Shown: positions 26,013 through 36,095 of the stretch, one piece after another | How positions within the stretch are numbered: position 1 is the first letter of the stretch | How the letters are laid out: every line of letters begins with the position of its first letter | Assembly: GCA_900074745.1 (NCBI GenBank) | Contig: LT598468.1 | Location: 1,240,001 to 1,304,000, forward strand | DNA from: Lachancea mirantina | Lineage: Eukaryota > Ascomycota > Saccharomycetes > Saccharomycetales > Saccharomycetaceae | Length of the DNA: 64,000 nt | Direction: 5' to 3' | Made by a program: the position numbers and the translations under genes | The notes under the pieces: generated by a model | What the model was told of the DNA's origin: nothing | The model's database searches: none | What the model saw: only the letters and a program-made list of their open reading frames with translations

Positions 26013-28526
26013 ATGAAGTTCGGACTCCAGATCCTGGACCAGTCTGTGCCTGAATGGCGTATCAATAACATCGACTACGATGCGCTAAAGAAGGGAATTC
26101 GACGTGTGACTACTCAGAAGGCTGATAGGGGTTCCGGAGGCGTAGGGCAATCTCTCGACGCCATGGACCCCTTGGGGTCTACAGGATCCATAGAGTCCAA
26201 CGCCCAGCCCGCACAACTCGCCCAGCTCAAACAACAATTCCGTCATCAATTCCGTGGTGTCAACCTCTTCGTTAGCATGAAAATCAAAGAAATCTCCACC
26301 CGACTTGTCTCTGTCGAATCCTCGATTTTAAAACTCCAGCGCCAGACCCTAGAGCTTGACCGCCAATCGGGCTCCAACAAGCAGCGGCGAGCGCGCCAGT
26401 TGCGTCTCATTACGTCGCATCTCGAGCATTGCAATGCAGATTTGCTCAAAGTTTCCCGTTTCCTCATCTTGCAGAAAATCGCGGTCCGCAAGCTGCTCAA
26501 AAAGTTCAGAAAACACTATCCGTACGGCGATGACGCCGCACAAGCGTTTATCAGCGAGGTTACCGAGTGTCCTGAGCTCACAGAGGGCCATGAAGGCGTC
26601 TCGTTCACCACGGTGGACCTCGATCCTTACCTGCTTGAGATCTCGTTGGTTATGGACGTTCTTCAAGATATGGGCCAGGACTCGAACTACGAGCGGAATT
26701 CGTCTGCGTCTGCTTCAGAGGATAATGGGTTTTCCGGTGCGTCGCGTGGACTTTCCGTCGCGTCGAACGCCGGTTCCATCACCACTGCATTGAAATTTGA
26801 TACCGTTTTCGCCGGACTTTCGTCTCGACTACAGGCGCTTCTCGTCTCCGAACAGAGCGTCGCAGAATTGAAATTTGCCCTCGTTTCGCTTGGATTCCAC
26901 GTCGTTGACGAGGAAAACATCTCTGCGTCCCGGCAAATCATCGACAGCACCGGTTCTCCCGACATCTCACCCAGAGGACAAGTCGATCCCAAATTAGTCA
27001 AGCCTGTCAAGTCGTTTCAGGATCTGCAACAAGCCATGAACCAAAAACAAAACACTCCGTTGCAAAATAAAAAGCCTAATTTACCCATTGCTCTCACAAT
27101 GCTAGAGTCCAGTGAACCACCGGGTTTCGTTCGCGATAACGCCATCAATCAATTCCCCAACATGATAATTCACGGTCAAAAACCTAATCGTTGCGCGCTG
27201 AATTGCCATGTGGGTGGACTCAGAGACCATGTTACCACCGAAAGCATTCCTTTAAGATTGGTGTCAAATTTCATATACCATGGACACGAGCAGCACGACA
27301 ATGAATTGCCGTCAAATCTTGCATTAGCACCCCTTGATAAACTATGCTTGGAATGGATTTTTACCCGCAAAAAAAAGGCCATTAAGCCTCTAATTCTTTT
27401 GAAAAGAACTAGATTCATGAAATCGGTCGGAAATATGACCTATTTGATTTCTGTCGAGGAAGACATCACTTTGGACAGAACGCTGTTGTTGCCAACATGT
27501 CACATGGAGATAAGGACTGTTTCGACTCATTCCAGTGCACACCCGGCCGCCGATGAAGACCTAGTAACCTGTTCCGTCATAAAAGAAATTTTGGACAAGA
27601 AATTGTTATGTTATCCCTTGGATTACAATTCGACCCTTTGGCGTTTGGCATATGAACTGAGGGACTCGCAGGATATCAAGAAAAGTTTTGTAAAATATTT
27701 CGACGATTCACACACTGCCAGAGACGTAGCGGCTCTCTTTGACTTGGGCCATGTACTTATGGAAGACTACTTCCAAGTTGAAAAGTCAAATCGAGCGCTC
27801 CCTTCCATCATGAACAAGAAAAAAAGACAAAGCCTCGCACCTCCTCCAGACAAAGCTAATATTATTCGATATTGGAATGAATTTGACGACCCAGATGAGA
27901 ATGCAGACGAAGATGGGTTCTACACCAACAACGATTTGGAGCTGGGGAGAGGAACTGGCGGAGAACTAATTGTTTTGAATAAAAGACTCGTCAAGACTGC
28001 TTACAACGTCTTCCAGCACATCAACGGCTTTTTCGGATGTGCATCTCAGGAACGAGAATACTTGCTCTCCAAAAGACACGCGTTTTACTCTCAAGGGTCG
28101 GTAAGCAGCTTTAATACGACTCCAGAAGAAAGTAACGATAATGACCTCAGTGCTGACTATAGAAGAATTGAGGCATCCTTGCTAGACACTCAATCTGTGT
28201 TCGAATATCAGCATGATCAAGTGTTATCTTTCCTATATTTGTCCACCATGCTTGTGTCTTGTGTGACTTCTGGTGTTGCCTGCGGAGTCTTGATTTCGCT
28301 ATTCCGCATGCTAGATGACACTGGGACGCAACTAGACAATGGTGGCGCGCTGGTAGCGGTAACCATAATTTCCCTTGCGACTTCTTTCACTTTGACTTGT
28401 ACCAGCCTATTGCTTCTATTCAGTCGTTTCGAAATGGCGCCGTGGTGGCATTACATAAGCTGCTTTTTACTCTTCTTCTTGGTAACTTGCAGCGTATGTT
28501 ATGGGTTGGTCGAGCTCTTTCTTTGA
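26013..28526 (+). CDS. VTC5: SPX-domain subunit of the vacuolar transporter chaperone complex, Vtc5-like
   Basis: 837 codons from the ATG at 26013. It begins with an SPX domain (MKFGLQILDQSVPEWRINNI at residues 1-20, then basic helices through about residue 200, SRFLILQKIAVRKLLKKF). This domain senses inositol pyrophosphates. The middle (about residues 370-620) resembles a degenerate VTC tunnel domain (FTRKKKAIKPLILLKRTRFM). Three hydrophobic segments end the protein (from SFLYLSTMLVSCVTSGVACG to the C-terminus), like the VTC1-type membrane part. In S. cerevisiae Vtc5 (YDR089W) boosts the polyphosphate polymerase activity of the VTC complex on the vacuole. The length and low-similarity middle fit Vtc5 better than Vtc2-4. 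It is the first gene of the YDR/YER block, next to SPT2. Confidence 0.87.
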   Translation: MKFGLQILDQSVPEWRINNIDYDALKKGIRRVTTQKADRGSGGVGQSLDAMDPLGSTGSIESNAQPAQLAQLKQQFRHQFRGVNLFVSMKIKEISTRLVSVESSILKLQRQTLELDRQSGSNKQRRARQLRLITSHLEHCNADLLKVSRFLILQKIAVRKLLKKFRKHYPYGDDAAQAFISEVTECPELTEGHEGVSFTTVDLDPYLLEISLVMDVLQDMGQDSNYERNSSASASEDNGFSGASRGLSVASNAGSITTALKFDTVFAGLSSRLQALLVSEQSVAELKFALVSLGFHVVDEENISASRQIIDSTGSPDISPRGQVDPKLVKPVKSFQDLQQAMNQKQNTPLQNKKPNLPIALTMLESSEPPGFVRDNAINQFPNMIIHGQKPNRCALNCHVGGLRDHVTTESIPLRLVSNFIYHGHEQHDNELPSNLALAPLDKLCLEWIFTRKKKAIKPLILLKRTRFMKSVGNMTYLISVEEDITLDRTLLLPTCHMEIRTVSTHSSAHPAADEDLVTCSVIKEILDKKLLCYPLDYNSTLWRLAYELRDSQDIKKSFVKYFDDSHTARDVAALFDLGHVLMEDYFQVEKSNRALPSIMNKKKRQSLAPPPDKANIIRYWNEFDDPDENADEDGFYTNNDLELGRGTGGELIVLNKRLVKTAYNVFQHINGFFGCASQEREYLLSKRHAFYSQGSVSSFNTTPEESNDNDLSADYRRIEASLLDTQSVFEYQHDQVLSFLYLSTMLVSCVTSGVACGVLISLFRMLDDTGTQLDNGGALVAVTIISLATSFTLTCTSLLLLFSRFEMAPWWHYISCFLLFFLVTCSVCYGLVELFL

Positions 28527-28625
28527 CAGCTATACTCGCATCATTGCGTCGTTTTAAACTCTTGTTATTACTTAATTCATTCAATATTACATTTCCACTA
28601 GCATTCAAATCTCGTTTGATTTCTA

Positions 28626-29576
28626 TTAACGTCCTTTACCGAGCCTCTCTTTCTTCAACTTTTCATGCTCTTTGAGCCATGCTTCCTCTTTCTTATCTTC
28701 CAATTTGGCCATCTTACTCGCGTGTTCCTCTTCCTGGAGAATTTCCCACTCGTTGGCTTCCATATCATCCGATTCATCATCACTATATGCATACTGCCTC
28801 TTTCTGCCACCTTTGTTGAACATCGCCCAAATTTCTTCGCGATCGTAATCGACTTCTTCATCATCTTCGATAAAATCGTCTAGACCTTCGTCCTCATCAC
28901 CATCCCCATGTCCATAGTTCGCCCTACGCTTCTCTTTAAGAGCATGAAGTCTTTTTTGCAACTTCTCATTCGGTTTGGCGATGGAAGTCGTTATGGCCAC
29001 TTTGCTGGGCGGTGGTGGCGGTTTTTTAGGAGTCACTGCCTTCCGGAGTAATTTATCGGGTTTTTGAGCTCTACGTTGTTTAAAACCAGGTTTGTGTAGT
29101 TGTGACCCTGGTTTCTTGGTGGAGGTATTTTCCGCTCCGTTGTGGCCGTTATTCTTGACCTTCTGGCCATCTTTTGCCTGCTTATCTGCCTGCCTCATCA
29201 ACTCTTCAAAACTGAATTTTTTCAGGGGCAGCCTGGGAGACACATTCTGCGGCTTACGTCGCACTGACTCTCCAGGTTTCTTTTTGAACTTCGTTTCTGT
29301 CATTACCATGTCCTCATCCTTCTTTTTCCGACTCGCACCGCTAGTCTTGGGCGGCTTTTTCAGGATCTCTCCCTTTTTGATCTGCTCTTTTCTTCTAATC
29401 TCTTTCAATCGTCTCACTGCTGGATCTTCCTCTCTAACATAGTTCGCAGGAAGACGTGAGTTGTTGTCCCTTACATAGTCGTCTGTTTTTGGCCTATTAT
29501 TCTCTTTGCTTACACCGCTACTGGTGGGTTTCACTGCATTCTTCTTGAGCTGAGATAGCTTGGCCAGGAAGCTCAT
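28626..29576 (-). CDS. SPT2: Spt2 histone-binding chromatin protein
   Basis: 316 codons from the ATG at 29576 (S. cerevisiae Spt2, 333). Basic, disordered N-terminal part (MSFLAKLSQLKKNAVKPTS; RLKEIRRKEQIKKGEILKK). The conserved SPT2 domain at the C-terminus has the acidic DDFIEDDEEVDYDREEIWAM segment followed by FNKGGRKRQYAYSDDESDDM and the helical end (EEEHASKMAKLEDKKEEAWLK), which binds histone H3-H4. Spt2 travels with elongating Pol II and helps keep nucleosomes in transcribed regions. It converges on VTC5 with about 100 bp between stops. RAD4 lies upstream, as in S. cerevisiae (YER161C-YER162C). Confidence 0.93.
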   Translation of the reverse strand: MSFLAKLSQLKKNAVKPTSSGVSKENNRPKTDDYVRDNNSRLPANYVREEDPAVRRLKEIRRKEQIKKGEILKKPPKTSGASRKKKDEDMVMTETKFKKKPGESVRRKPQNVSPRLPLKKFSFEELMRQADKQAKDGQKVKNNGHNGAENTSTKKPGSQLHKPGFKQRRAQKPDKLLRKAVTPKKPPPPPSKVAITTSIAKPNEKLQKRLHALKEKRRANYGHGDGDEDEGLDDFIEDDEEVDYDREEIWAMFNKGGRKRQYAYSDDESDDMEANEWEILQEEEHASKMAKLEDKKEEAWLKEHEKLKKERLGKGR

Positions 29577-29978
29577 TGACGAACTCGTTTCGGATTTCAG
29601 TTGAGTTGATCAAGTCCATCATCCATCAACACTTTTTTCCATATTTCATTTCGGAAGTGTAATTTTATATGGAGATAATACAGGTCACGTTCAAGTCACG
29701 TGAATACAATATCATACTGGAGCGACGAAGATATTGATTTTATCATTAATTTTGTGGATTTCGTTAAATTCGTTAACTTCACGCTTGCATGACATTCTTC
29801 CGCAATCCACGTGCCTTCTGTTTCATAGTTTAGAAACGATTTTTCTGCCGGTGTGGGTCTGTCTTTCAATTATAAGTGACACTCTCAAAAAAATTTATAG
29901 GCAGATTCATTCCAAATTCTCATATGAACTTATCGATGAGGTGCCTTTCCTTCCTTAAATGAGCCCATGAGGTTCTTA
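29577..29978. other. Intergenic between SPT2 and RAD4
   Basis: About 400 bp, AT-rich, holding the SPT2 promoter. CACGTG occurs near 29697 and 29808 (GTCACGTGAAT, CCACGTGCC). No gene. Confidence 0.5.
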
Positions 29979-32489
29979 TCATCCCGATTCATAATCAAAT
30001 TCGTCATCGAACGCAGATTTTGTTTCTTGATCTAACTTCCAGTCCGAATTATCATCACTGCCCTCTCCGAACTCCTTCATAAAGTCTTCATAGTCCTCAG
30101 CCACTTGTTCCTCATTTCCATCAACCTTTTGATCACTTGCCGTCATTTCTTGTGGTTCATCTTCCGCGTTGAAAGATGTCTTTTCAAATGTGCTAATATC
30201 AACTTGCGGCGGAACGTCGTTATCTTCTTCATCAAAAACCTCTGCTGCCTGAGCATCATCAGCGCCTCTTGAAATATATTCGGCTTCCTGCATGAACCCG
30301 CCACCTTCAGAAATAGGCACAGAGCCCTCTGTAGGAAGGAATCCCCCCGCTTCTGTTTCATGCATAGAAACGTCTTCATCTTCTTCCTCTGACTGCTCTC
30401 CTTCATCCCATATACTCTCTCTATCCCTATCTTGAACGCGACCGTGAGCAACATTCAGTCTATTTTTAATGCGCAACTTTGTCAACAATAAACTCCACTG
30501 TCTGAGAACGTCTAGTTCGAAATCTTGTTTTTTCTCTTCTTCTTGTGAGAACTCAATACCATCGATGACGGCTTCCAAGGCTTCTCTGTACTTGAGAGCT
30601 ACTACCACTCCCGTGATTTGAGGTTTGGCAATGCGATGTCTTTCGAATTTAAAGCCAGTCACAGCCTTTGCAAATGGAACGCCCGCACGAGACGCAGCTT
30701 TGATCGCAACGGGACTCTCAATAAGACAAGCGCCGGCGGGTATCATGAATGGGACGTAGATGTCTATGTTGCCGTAGGCATTTTTGGGTACCTCATCATC
30801 TTCACCTAATGGGGGAGGCTTAAATTGTTCCGTTTGCTCAAAAGGGTATAGCTTTTCCTCTGTACTCTCCCCAGTTCTGAAATCTTTCGATTTTATAGTC
30901 TTTGCGCCTCTGGCTCCAAGTATCAAGGTGCGCCCTTCGTTATACCAAGCCCTCGCGCTTTTAAGAGTCCAGATATCTTTTCTTGAATAGACTTTCAGTG
31001 AAGAAGTCGAATTCTTCATTTTCAGGAAGCCACATTCTTTGCATCCAGGTTTCAGGGCTTCATTCATCTTTAGATTATTTTCCAGGACGTAATATGGGTG
31101 ACTTTTCAGGTCCTGCACGTTATCAGGTATGCCTTCAGATTCGTCTTTGAAACGGAAATACTCATCTTCGTAGTCGTCGATCTTAGTTCGTTTCCGCTGA
31201 TGCAAATACGAAATAACTCGAGTATACCATTCCTCGCCACTTGCTTCCCTTCGAATAAATCGTTTTCGATTTTTGCCGTTGAAGTGGGCAGCATACCTTC
31301 TGGTAACATCGCGACAGCCCTTTTTTCTGTCAAAACCCAAAACATACCTCATGACGTTATTATGACGTCCTTTGCCTTGCGGTTCTAGTTTAGACCTGTT
31401 ACGTATCTGCTCAATAACTTTTTGACAAACGGGGTCTATGGTAATCCATTTTTTGGAGATTTTATCCCACACTTCGCACCAAAAGATTGGATATACTATG
31501 GCTTCGTCAATTTTGCCTTTCTTTTTCGGCTTCTTGTGTCGTCGCAAAATCGGAGTGTTGTCTTCCTCCTTACGCTCCTTCCGTGGGTCCTTGGGCTCTT
31601 CCTCAATCTTTTCAGCTAGTACTGGTTTATTATCCGTAAAATCAGGTGGCTGAGGGTTGAAAACAAGTCTCGCGTTCACTCCACAGGCCCTCAACATGGC
31701 GACGAAACCTTGAGCACTCACATAATTACTTCCTTGACCCACAAGTACTGCTTTATTAAATCGACCTTGAGTTTCAAAATGTTTGGGCTGCTCCCAAGGA
31801 CCATCTAAATCAAACCATTGGATCATGTAAAGATCATTTGTTGAGTTTATTCTGTGCTTAAAATGTTTATCCCATATTTCCATGCACTTTTTCAGTCCGT
31901 CTAGTAGCTTTCTTGTGCTTCTCAAAGGCAACTCTTCATCCTTTTGAGGATGTAGTAGATCAAATACGTCGTCCGGGACCAGTTTCGCCAGCTTTTTATG
32001 CAATTTTGGATCATTAAGCCATTCGTTTCTCACATAGCAATGTGTTAGCAAGCACAACAGGTGAAAACAATGAAAAAAACGTCGGAACTTCTTCTCTTCA
32101 TAAGAAACAACATTGGAAGACCGCTGTTTCCGTTCCGGTTTCTGAGGTTGCAATGTCAGCGAGATATTACCATTGCCTTCGGATTGAACATCTTCAAAGC
32201 GAACGTCTTCAAAGTCATCGGACGCGTAGTCATCATTAGACGTCGAAAATTGCTCATTATCATCATCTTCATGCTTAGTCTCGCCAATCGCATAGCTTTC
32301 TTCATCACTACTGACATTGTTCTTATTATCATCTGAATCTATTTGTATAATCATAGCGGGCGTCTGATTTTCGACTTTTAGGGCAGCAGAGGCTCTTGTT
32401 CTCCGTCTTTTTTTGGGCCGTTTCGTACTCTGATCCTCTCTCACAGCTTCGCGGACCAGGTCAAAGTATTCCTCAGTCAATCTTACCAT
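29979..32489 (-). CDS. RAD4: Nucleotide excision repair damage-recognition protein Rad4 (XPC)
   Basis: 836 codons from the ATG at 32489, longer than S. cerevisiae Rad4 (754), mostly through acidic tails. An N-terminal acidic/basic region is followed by the transglutaminase-like domain (about residues 195-440, KAVLVGQGSNYVSAQGFVAM and YPIFWCEVWDKISKKWITID). Then come the beta-hairpin domains BHD1-BHD3 (HPYYVLENNLKMNEALKPG, IDIYVPFMIPAGACLI, FKFERHRIAKPQITGVVV). The C-terminal 150 residues are strongly acidic and degenerate. Rad4 with Rad23 recognises helix-distorting DNA lesions and recruits TFIIH. RAD3, a TFIIH helicase, appears at the right edge of this same window. Intact. Confidence 0.96.
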   Translation of the reverse strand: MVRLTEEYFDLVREAVREDQSTKRPKKRRRTRASAALKVENQTPAMIIQIDSDDNKNNVSSDEESYAIGETKHEDDDNEQFSTSNDDYASDDFEDVRFEDVQSEGNGNISLTLQPQKPERKQRSSNVVSYEEKKFRRFFHCFHLLCLLTHCYVRNEWLNDPKLHKKLAKLVPDDVFDLLHPQKDEELPLRSTRKLLDGLKKCMEIWDKHFKHRINSTNDLYMIQWFDLDGPWEQPKHFETQGRFNKAVLVGQGSNYVSAQGFVAMLRACGVNARLVFNPQPPDFTDNKPVLAEKIEEEPKDPRKERKEEDNTPILRRHKKPKKKGKIDEAIVYPIFWCEVWDKISKKWITIDPVCQKVIEQIRNRSKLEPQGKGRHNNVMRYVLGFDRKKGCRDVTRRYAAHFNGKNRKRFIRREASGEEWYTRVISYLHQRKRTKIDDYEDEYFRFKDESEGIPDNVQDLKSHPYYVLENNLKMNEALKPGCKECGFLKMKNSTSSLKVYSRKDIWTLKSARAWYNEGRTLILGARGAKTIKSKDFRTGESTEEKLYPFEQTEQFKPPPLGEDDEVPKNAYGNIDIYVPFMIPAGACLIESPVAIKAASRAGVPFAKAVTGFKFERHRIAKPQITGVVVALKYREALEAVIDGIEFSQEEEKKQDFELDVLRQWSLLLTKLRIKNRLNVAHGRVQDRDRESIWDEGEQSEEEDEDVSMHETEAGGFLPTEGSVPISEGGGFMQEAEYISRGADDAQAAEVFDEEDNDVPPQVDISTFEKTSFNAEDEPQEMTASDQKVDGNEEQVAEDYEDFMKEFGEGSDDNSDWKLDQETKSAFDDEFDYESG

Positions 32490-33009
32490 CTTTCCACCTT
32501 CTTCCTCATTGCTCTGATCGTAGAGCTGGAGGTGAGTTTTTCGTCAAAATCTGAAAATCACCATTGAATGCAATGAGGGAGTTAGATCACTATATAAAAC
32601 AGAATATGCCATTTAAATGTAGTGAGATCTCGATAAGCAACTGATTCTCATATCAAGATGAATGTTGAAGTCTTTATCGGTCTATATGTAATATGACCAG
32701 TCGAATTAGTCGATGAAATGAGCGGGGTGAACCATCGATCACTTCAACCTCTTAAACCCTATGTCAATTAGTCCGTGATCAATCAAGTACAATAACAGTT
32801 GATTGCTTTACCAAAGAAGGATCTGCGCAGGATGAAAACATGTTTCTTATTGCAGACGAGCTCTGCAAAAGTTTATGTAGCCTTCGGGCGCCTTTTAGTC
32901 AACTCAGTAAACTAATGGCAAATATGCGAGCTTGAGGAGCCAGTCGGTGCTTGTTTTGATTATCTCCCGGACTAAACCTAGCAAGCTTCCTAGGCGAAAA
33001 TCTACAACA
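32490..33009. other. Intergenic between RAD4 and the PQ-loop gene
   Basis: About 520 bp containing the RAD4 promoter; AT-rich. Nothing gene-like is visible. Confidence 0.5.
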
Positions 33010-33780
33010 TTAGTCCTCCGTCTGCTCTTCGTAGGGCTTTTCAAAGTTGTTGTTGTCGATAGTTTTCTCTGATTGAACCACAGAAATCTGATCCTCTTGG
33101 TCATGGACTTTGGTCTCTCTGCTGAACCATTTGAATCGACAGCACCATATAAAATGCGATGCAAAAATGCCAAGTTCCATGACCGCGACGACACTGTACA
33201 GCACAATACCCATGATATCCATGTTCCCCAAAATCACACTGACGATCGAAAGCCAGGCTCCCAAGGAGTCGATGAACAAAAAGATGAAGTTTATCCCGAC
33301 AACTTTGCCCTGTCGCTTGGCCAGCTCAAAATAAGGCGGAATGAGACCCAACGCCAGAAGCACTGAAGCTATCACACCAATGATCAAAGCAGGCCAGTGG
33401 ATCCCACGAGAGTAGAGAGGCCGAAGCCACAAGGTAAATCCCACCTCTAACGGTATATCAACAACTATGATCGCCGCTATGACGTACATGATTCTGATTG
33501 GGCTCCAACTCACTGGAGGATAGTACAGGGTCTGAATGAAACTGATCCCGCAGAATAGCATAAACAAATGCGGCTGAATTTGCAAAATAATGTTACCTTT
33601 CGTTATCAAGAAATAAATGGCAAACGGAATCCCTGACACTACCCATGCCAAAAGCATAATGGGGGGTAGACCTTCGCAATTTTTAAGACGATAATTGTAA
33701 ATGATTTGAGGGATAAGCTGCACACACCAGCATACTGTTCCAACCGTAGCCAGGGCAGTTGCTGCTCCTTCAGAGATCAT
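33010..33780 (-). CDS. PQ-loop membrane protein, YDR090C-like
   Basis: 256 codons from the ATG at 33780. Seven hydrophobic segments fill most of the protein. The first PQ-loop motif is VCWCVQLIPQIIYNYRLKNC (about residues 16-35) followed by GLPPIMLLAWVVSG. A second, weaker repeat is around GLIPPYFELAKRQGKVVGIN (about residues 147-166). This is the architecture of lysosomal cystine/cationic amino-acid exporters and SWEET-like transporters. The tail is hydrophilic (KVHDQEDQISVVQSEKTIDN). Position between RAD4 and RLI1 matches S. cerevisiae YDR090C, a poorly characterised membrane protein linked to ionic-liquid tolerance, somewhat longer at about 310 residues. Transport substrate is unknown. Confidence 0.85.
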   Translation of the reverse strand: MISEGAATALATVGTVCWCVQLIPQIIYNYRLKNCEGLPPIMLLAWVVSGIPFAIYFLITKGNIILQIQPHLFMLFCGISFIQTLYYPPVSWSPIRIMYVIAAIIVVDIPLEVGFTLWLRPLYSRGIHWPALIIGVIASVLLALGLIPPYFELAKRQGKVVGINFIFLFIDSLGAWLSIVSVILGNMDIMGIVLYSVVAVMELGIFASHFIWCCRFKWFSRETKVHDQEDQISVVQSEKTIDNNNFEKPYEEQTED

Positions 33781-34271
33781 TTTGATTAATATTTAGTGGT
33801 ATTTTAAAGTATTTTGTAGCTCATTGAAGCCATCTTTTGCAAAGCGAATTATCGACATTGACTGCATATGATGGCTTCAAAAAAAGTAATTCGGGCACTT
33901 CGACTATTTGATTTCCAAAACCCACTCAGTACATTGCTACCACTGCCATGGTGAGAGAAGCTTTGAAATGCTGGCCAAAATGGAGTCGTTTATTAAAAAT
34001 AGTGAACTTTCTGTTGATCTCTTTCTATGCAGACGCATGGTTTTTGAGTAGACTAATTGTTCGGTAAGACAAAATTTAAAAGTGGTTCTGAAAGGTGAGT
34101 CAGGGACTTAAATGTTGTTAAAAGCAGGTATATTTAGGCTCATCAATTAACCAAATTTAGGGTGTCGGTGAAGCCTGATCATCATCAACCTTGATAATCA
34201 CAATTAATTATTTAAAGGCAAAATAAATAATGGGCGCATTCTTATGGTACAATCGTTATAGGGTGAAGGGT
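33781..34271. other. Intergenic between the PQ-loop gene and RLI1
   Basis: About 490 bp, AT-rich. It holds the promoter of the PQ-loop gene and the RLI1 3' flank. No gene-like sequence. Confidence 0.5.
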
Positions 34272-36095
34272 TTAAACACCAGTACTATCCAAGAAAAAGT
34301 AGTTACCAGACAATTTTTGCTCTTTGTCCATTTGGGAATCGAGTTTGTTAATTCTGGGTCTGAAAGAGTTTGGATCTCTTCTGAACGTCACATTCAAATT
34401 CTTCAAAAACCTGTTACAGCCGGTTAGCAAGCTCTCTGGAGATCTTGCGTGGGCGTCCTTAGAGGGAGTACCCTCAAAAACAATGACTTTGTCGGCCAAA
34501 TATGTTGCCATGATGAAATCGTGCTCGACTATGAATGCCGTTTTCTTGTTATGCAGGATAAATCTCCTAATAACCTTGGAACAAATGATACGCTGTTCGG
34601 AGTCAAGGTAGGCGGAAGGTTCGTCAATTAGGTAAATGTCAGCGGGAAGACCTAGAGAAAGAACAATAGCAACTCTTTGCAATTCACCACCGGACAAGTG
34701 CTGCACTTCTTGGTCAAGAATACTTTCGATTTTGAGAGGTTTTACCACATCTGTCTGAAACTGTGGGTTCAAAAACTGTGCTCTTATCCTCTTGAAAAAA
34801 AGCTGTCTCACCGTACCTGGGAATTTTGGGGCAATGGTTTGTGGTTTCATAGAGACGTTAAGCTTCGGCACTTTCTGGCCATCATCGGCTGCAATTGCGC
34901 CGGCGAGCAATTTGATTAAAGTGGTCTTACCTGTACCATTCTCACCCATCATGACCAAAATTTCAGAATCGGAAAATTCACCTTCTTCAACCGATAAGCG
35001 GAAATCACCTTGAGTACGACGCATGGATGGGTAGGCATAACCACGGGTAGCGTCAATCTCTATAGGATCTTGAGCGTCGACCATTCTAAATTGCAACGCT
35101 TCAGTTCTGAACCTCATGTTTTCACTTGGAATATGACCGTCCAAGAAAATGTTGATTCCTTCTCTTACGGAAGATGGTAACGTAACAACACCGTACACGG
35201 ATGGAACACCGTAAAGGATACAGATGAAATCGGACAGATAATCAAGTACGGACAAATCGTGCTCGACACAGATGACATACGTGGTGGGGTCTAATAGAGA
35301 TCTGATGACCAATGCAGCCTTCAAACGCTGTTTAACATCCAGATATGACGATGGCTCATCGAACATGTACACATCGGCGTTTTGAACACAGGACATGGCA
35401 ATGGCAAATCTTTGCAACTCACCACCAGAGAGGGCCGACACTTCTCTTTTCAAAAGGTTTTTAAGATCTAAAGCGTTGATCAGGCTCTTTACCTCGTCTT
35501 CAGAACGATCCATTCTAACTTTTAACAGTTCACCAACTTTTTGAATCGACCCTTTAATGGCACGGGGCAGGTTGTCGACGTATTGAGGCTTAATGATTGC
35601 TTTAATGTCATCTTCCAACATCTTTGTGAAGTAGTTTTGCAATTCAGAACCACGGAAATACTTGATGATTTCCTGCCATTCTGGAGGATCATCGTATCTA
35701 CCTAGGTTGGGTTTTTGCTTACCGGCTAAAATTTTAAGCGCAGTAGACTTACCGATACCGTTAGTTCCCACAAGACCCAGAACTTGGCCTGGACGAGGCG
35801 TAGGGAGTCTGTGAAGTTTGAAACTGTTCGCAGAATAACGGTGTGTAACCTCTGCTTCCAAATTTGTGGGCAAATTGATAATTTGAATGGCGTCAAATGG
35901 ACATTTCTTGACACAAATACCACAACCAATACACAGGGTTTCTGAAATAAATGCAAGCTTGGACGTAGGTGTAACCTCGATACACAGTTTACCTGTCTTG
36001 ACAACCGGGCACGACCTTTTACATTCTTGACGACATTTCTTCGGCTTACATCTATCGTCACTGACAATTGCAATACGAGTATTTCTTTCACTCAT
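34272..36095 (-). CDS. RLI1: Rli1/ABCE1 ribosome recycling ATPase
   Basis: 607 codons from the ATG at 36095 (S. cerevisiae Rli1, 608). The open frame extends three codons to a GTG that I reject. The N-terminus carries the two 4Fe-4S clusters ([15 protein letters not shown] and [16 protein letters not shown]). Two ABC cassettes follow: Walker [10 protein letters not shown] and GENGTGKTT, signatures [11 protein letters not shown] and [11 protein letters not shown], and Walker B ending DEPSSYLD and DEPSAYLD. A hinge region joins them. Rli1 splits post-termination 80S ribosomes with Dom34/eRF1 and supports ribosome biogenesis; it is essential and depends on mitochondrial Fe-S export. One of the most conserved proteins in the window. 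Confidence 0.98.
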   Translation of the reverse strand: MSERNTRIAIVSDDRCKPKKCRQECKRSCPVVKTGKLCIEVTPTSKLAFISETLCIGCGICVKKCPFDAIQIINLPTNLEAEVTHRYSANSFKLHRLPTPRPGQVLGLVGTNGIGKSTALKILAGKQKPNLGRYDDPPEWQEIIKYFRGSELQNYFTKMLEDDIKAIIKPQYVDNLPRAIKGSIQKVGELLKVRMDRSEDEVKSLINALDLKNLLKREVSALSGGELQRFAIAMSCVQNADVYMFDEPSSYLDVKQRLKAALVIRSLLDPTTYVICVEHDLSVLDYLSDFICILYGVPSVYGVVTLPSSVREGINIFLDGHIPSENMRFRTEALQFRMVDAQDPIEIDATRGYAYPSMRRTQGDFRLSVEEGEFSDSEILVMMGENGTGKTTLIKLLAGAIAADDGQKVPKLNVSMKPQTIAPKFPGTVRQLFFKRIRAQFLNPQFQTDVVKPLKIESILDQEVQHLSGGELQRVAIVLSLGLPADIYLIDEPSAYLDSEQRIICSKVIRRFILHNKKTAFIVEHDFIMATYLADKVIVFEGTPSKDAHARSPESLLTGCNRFLKNLNVTFRRDPNSFRPRINKLDSQMDKEQKLSGNYFFLDSTGV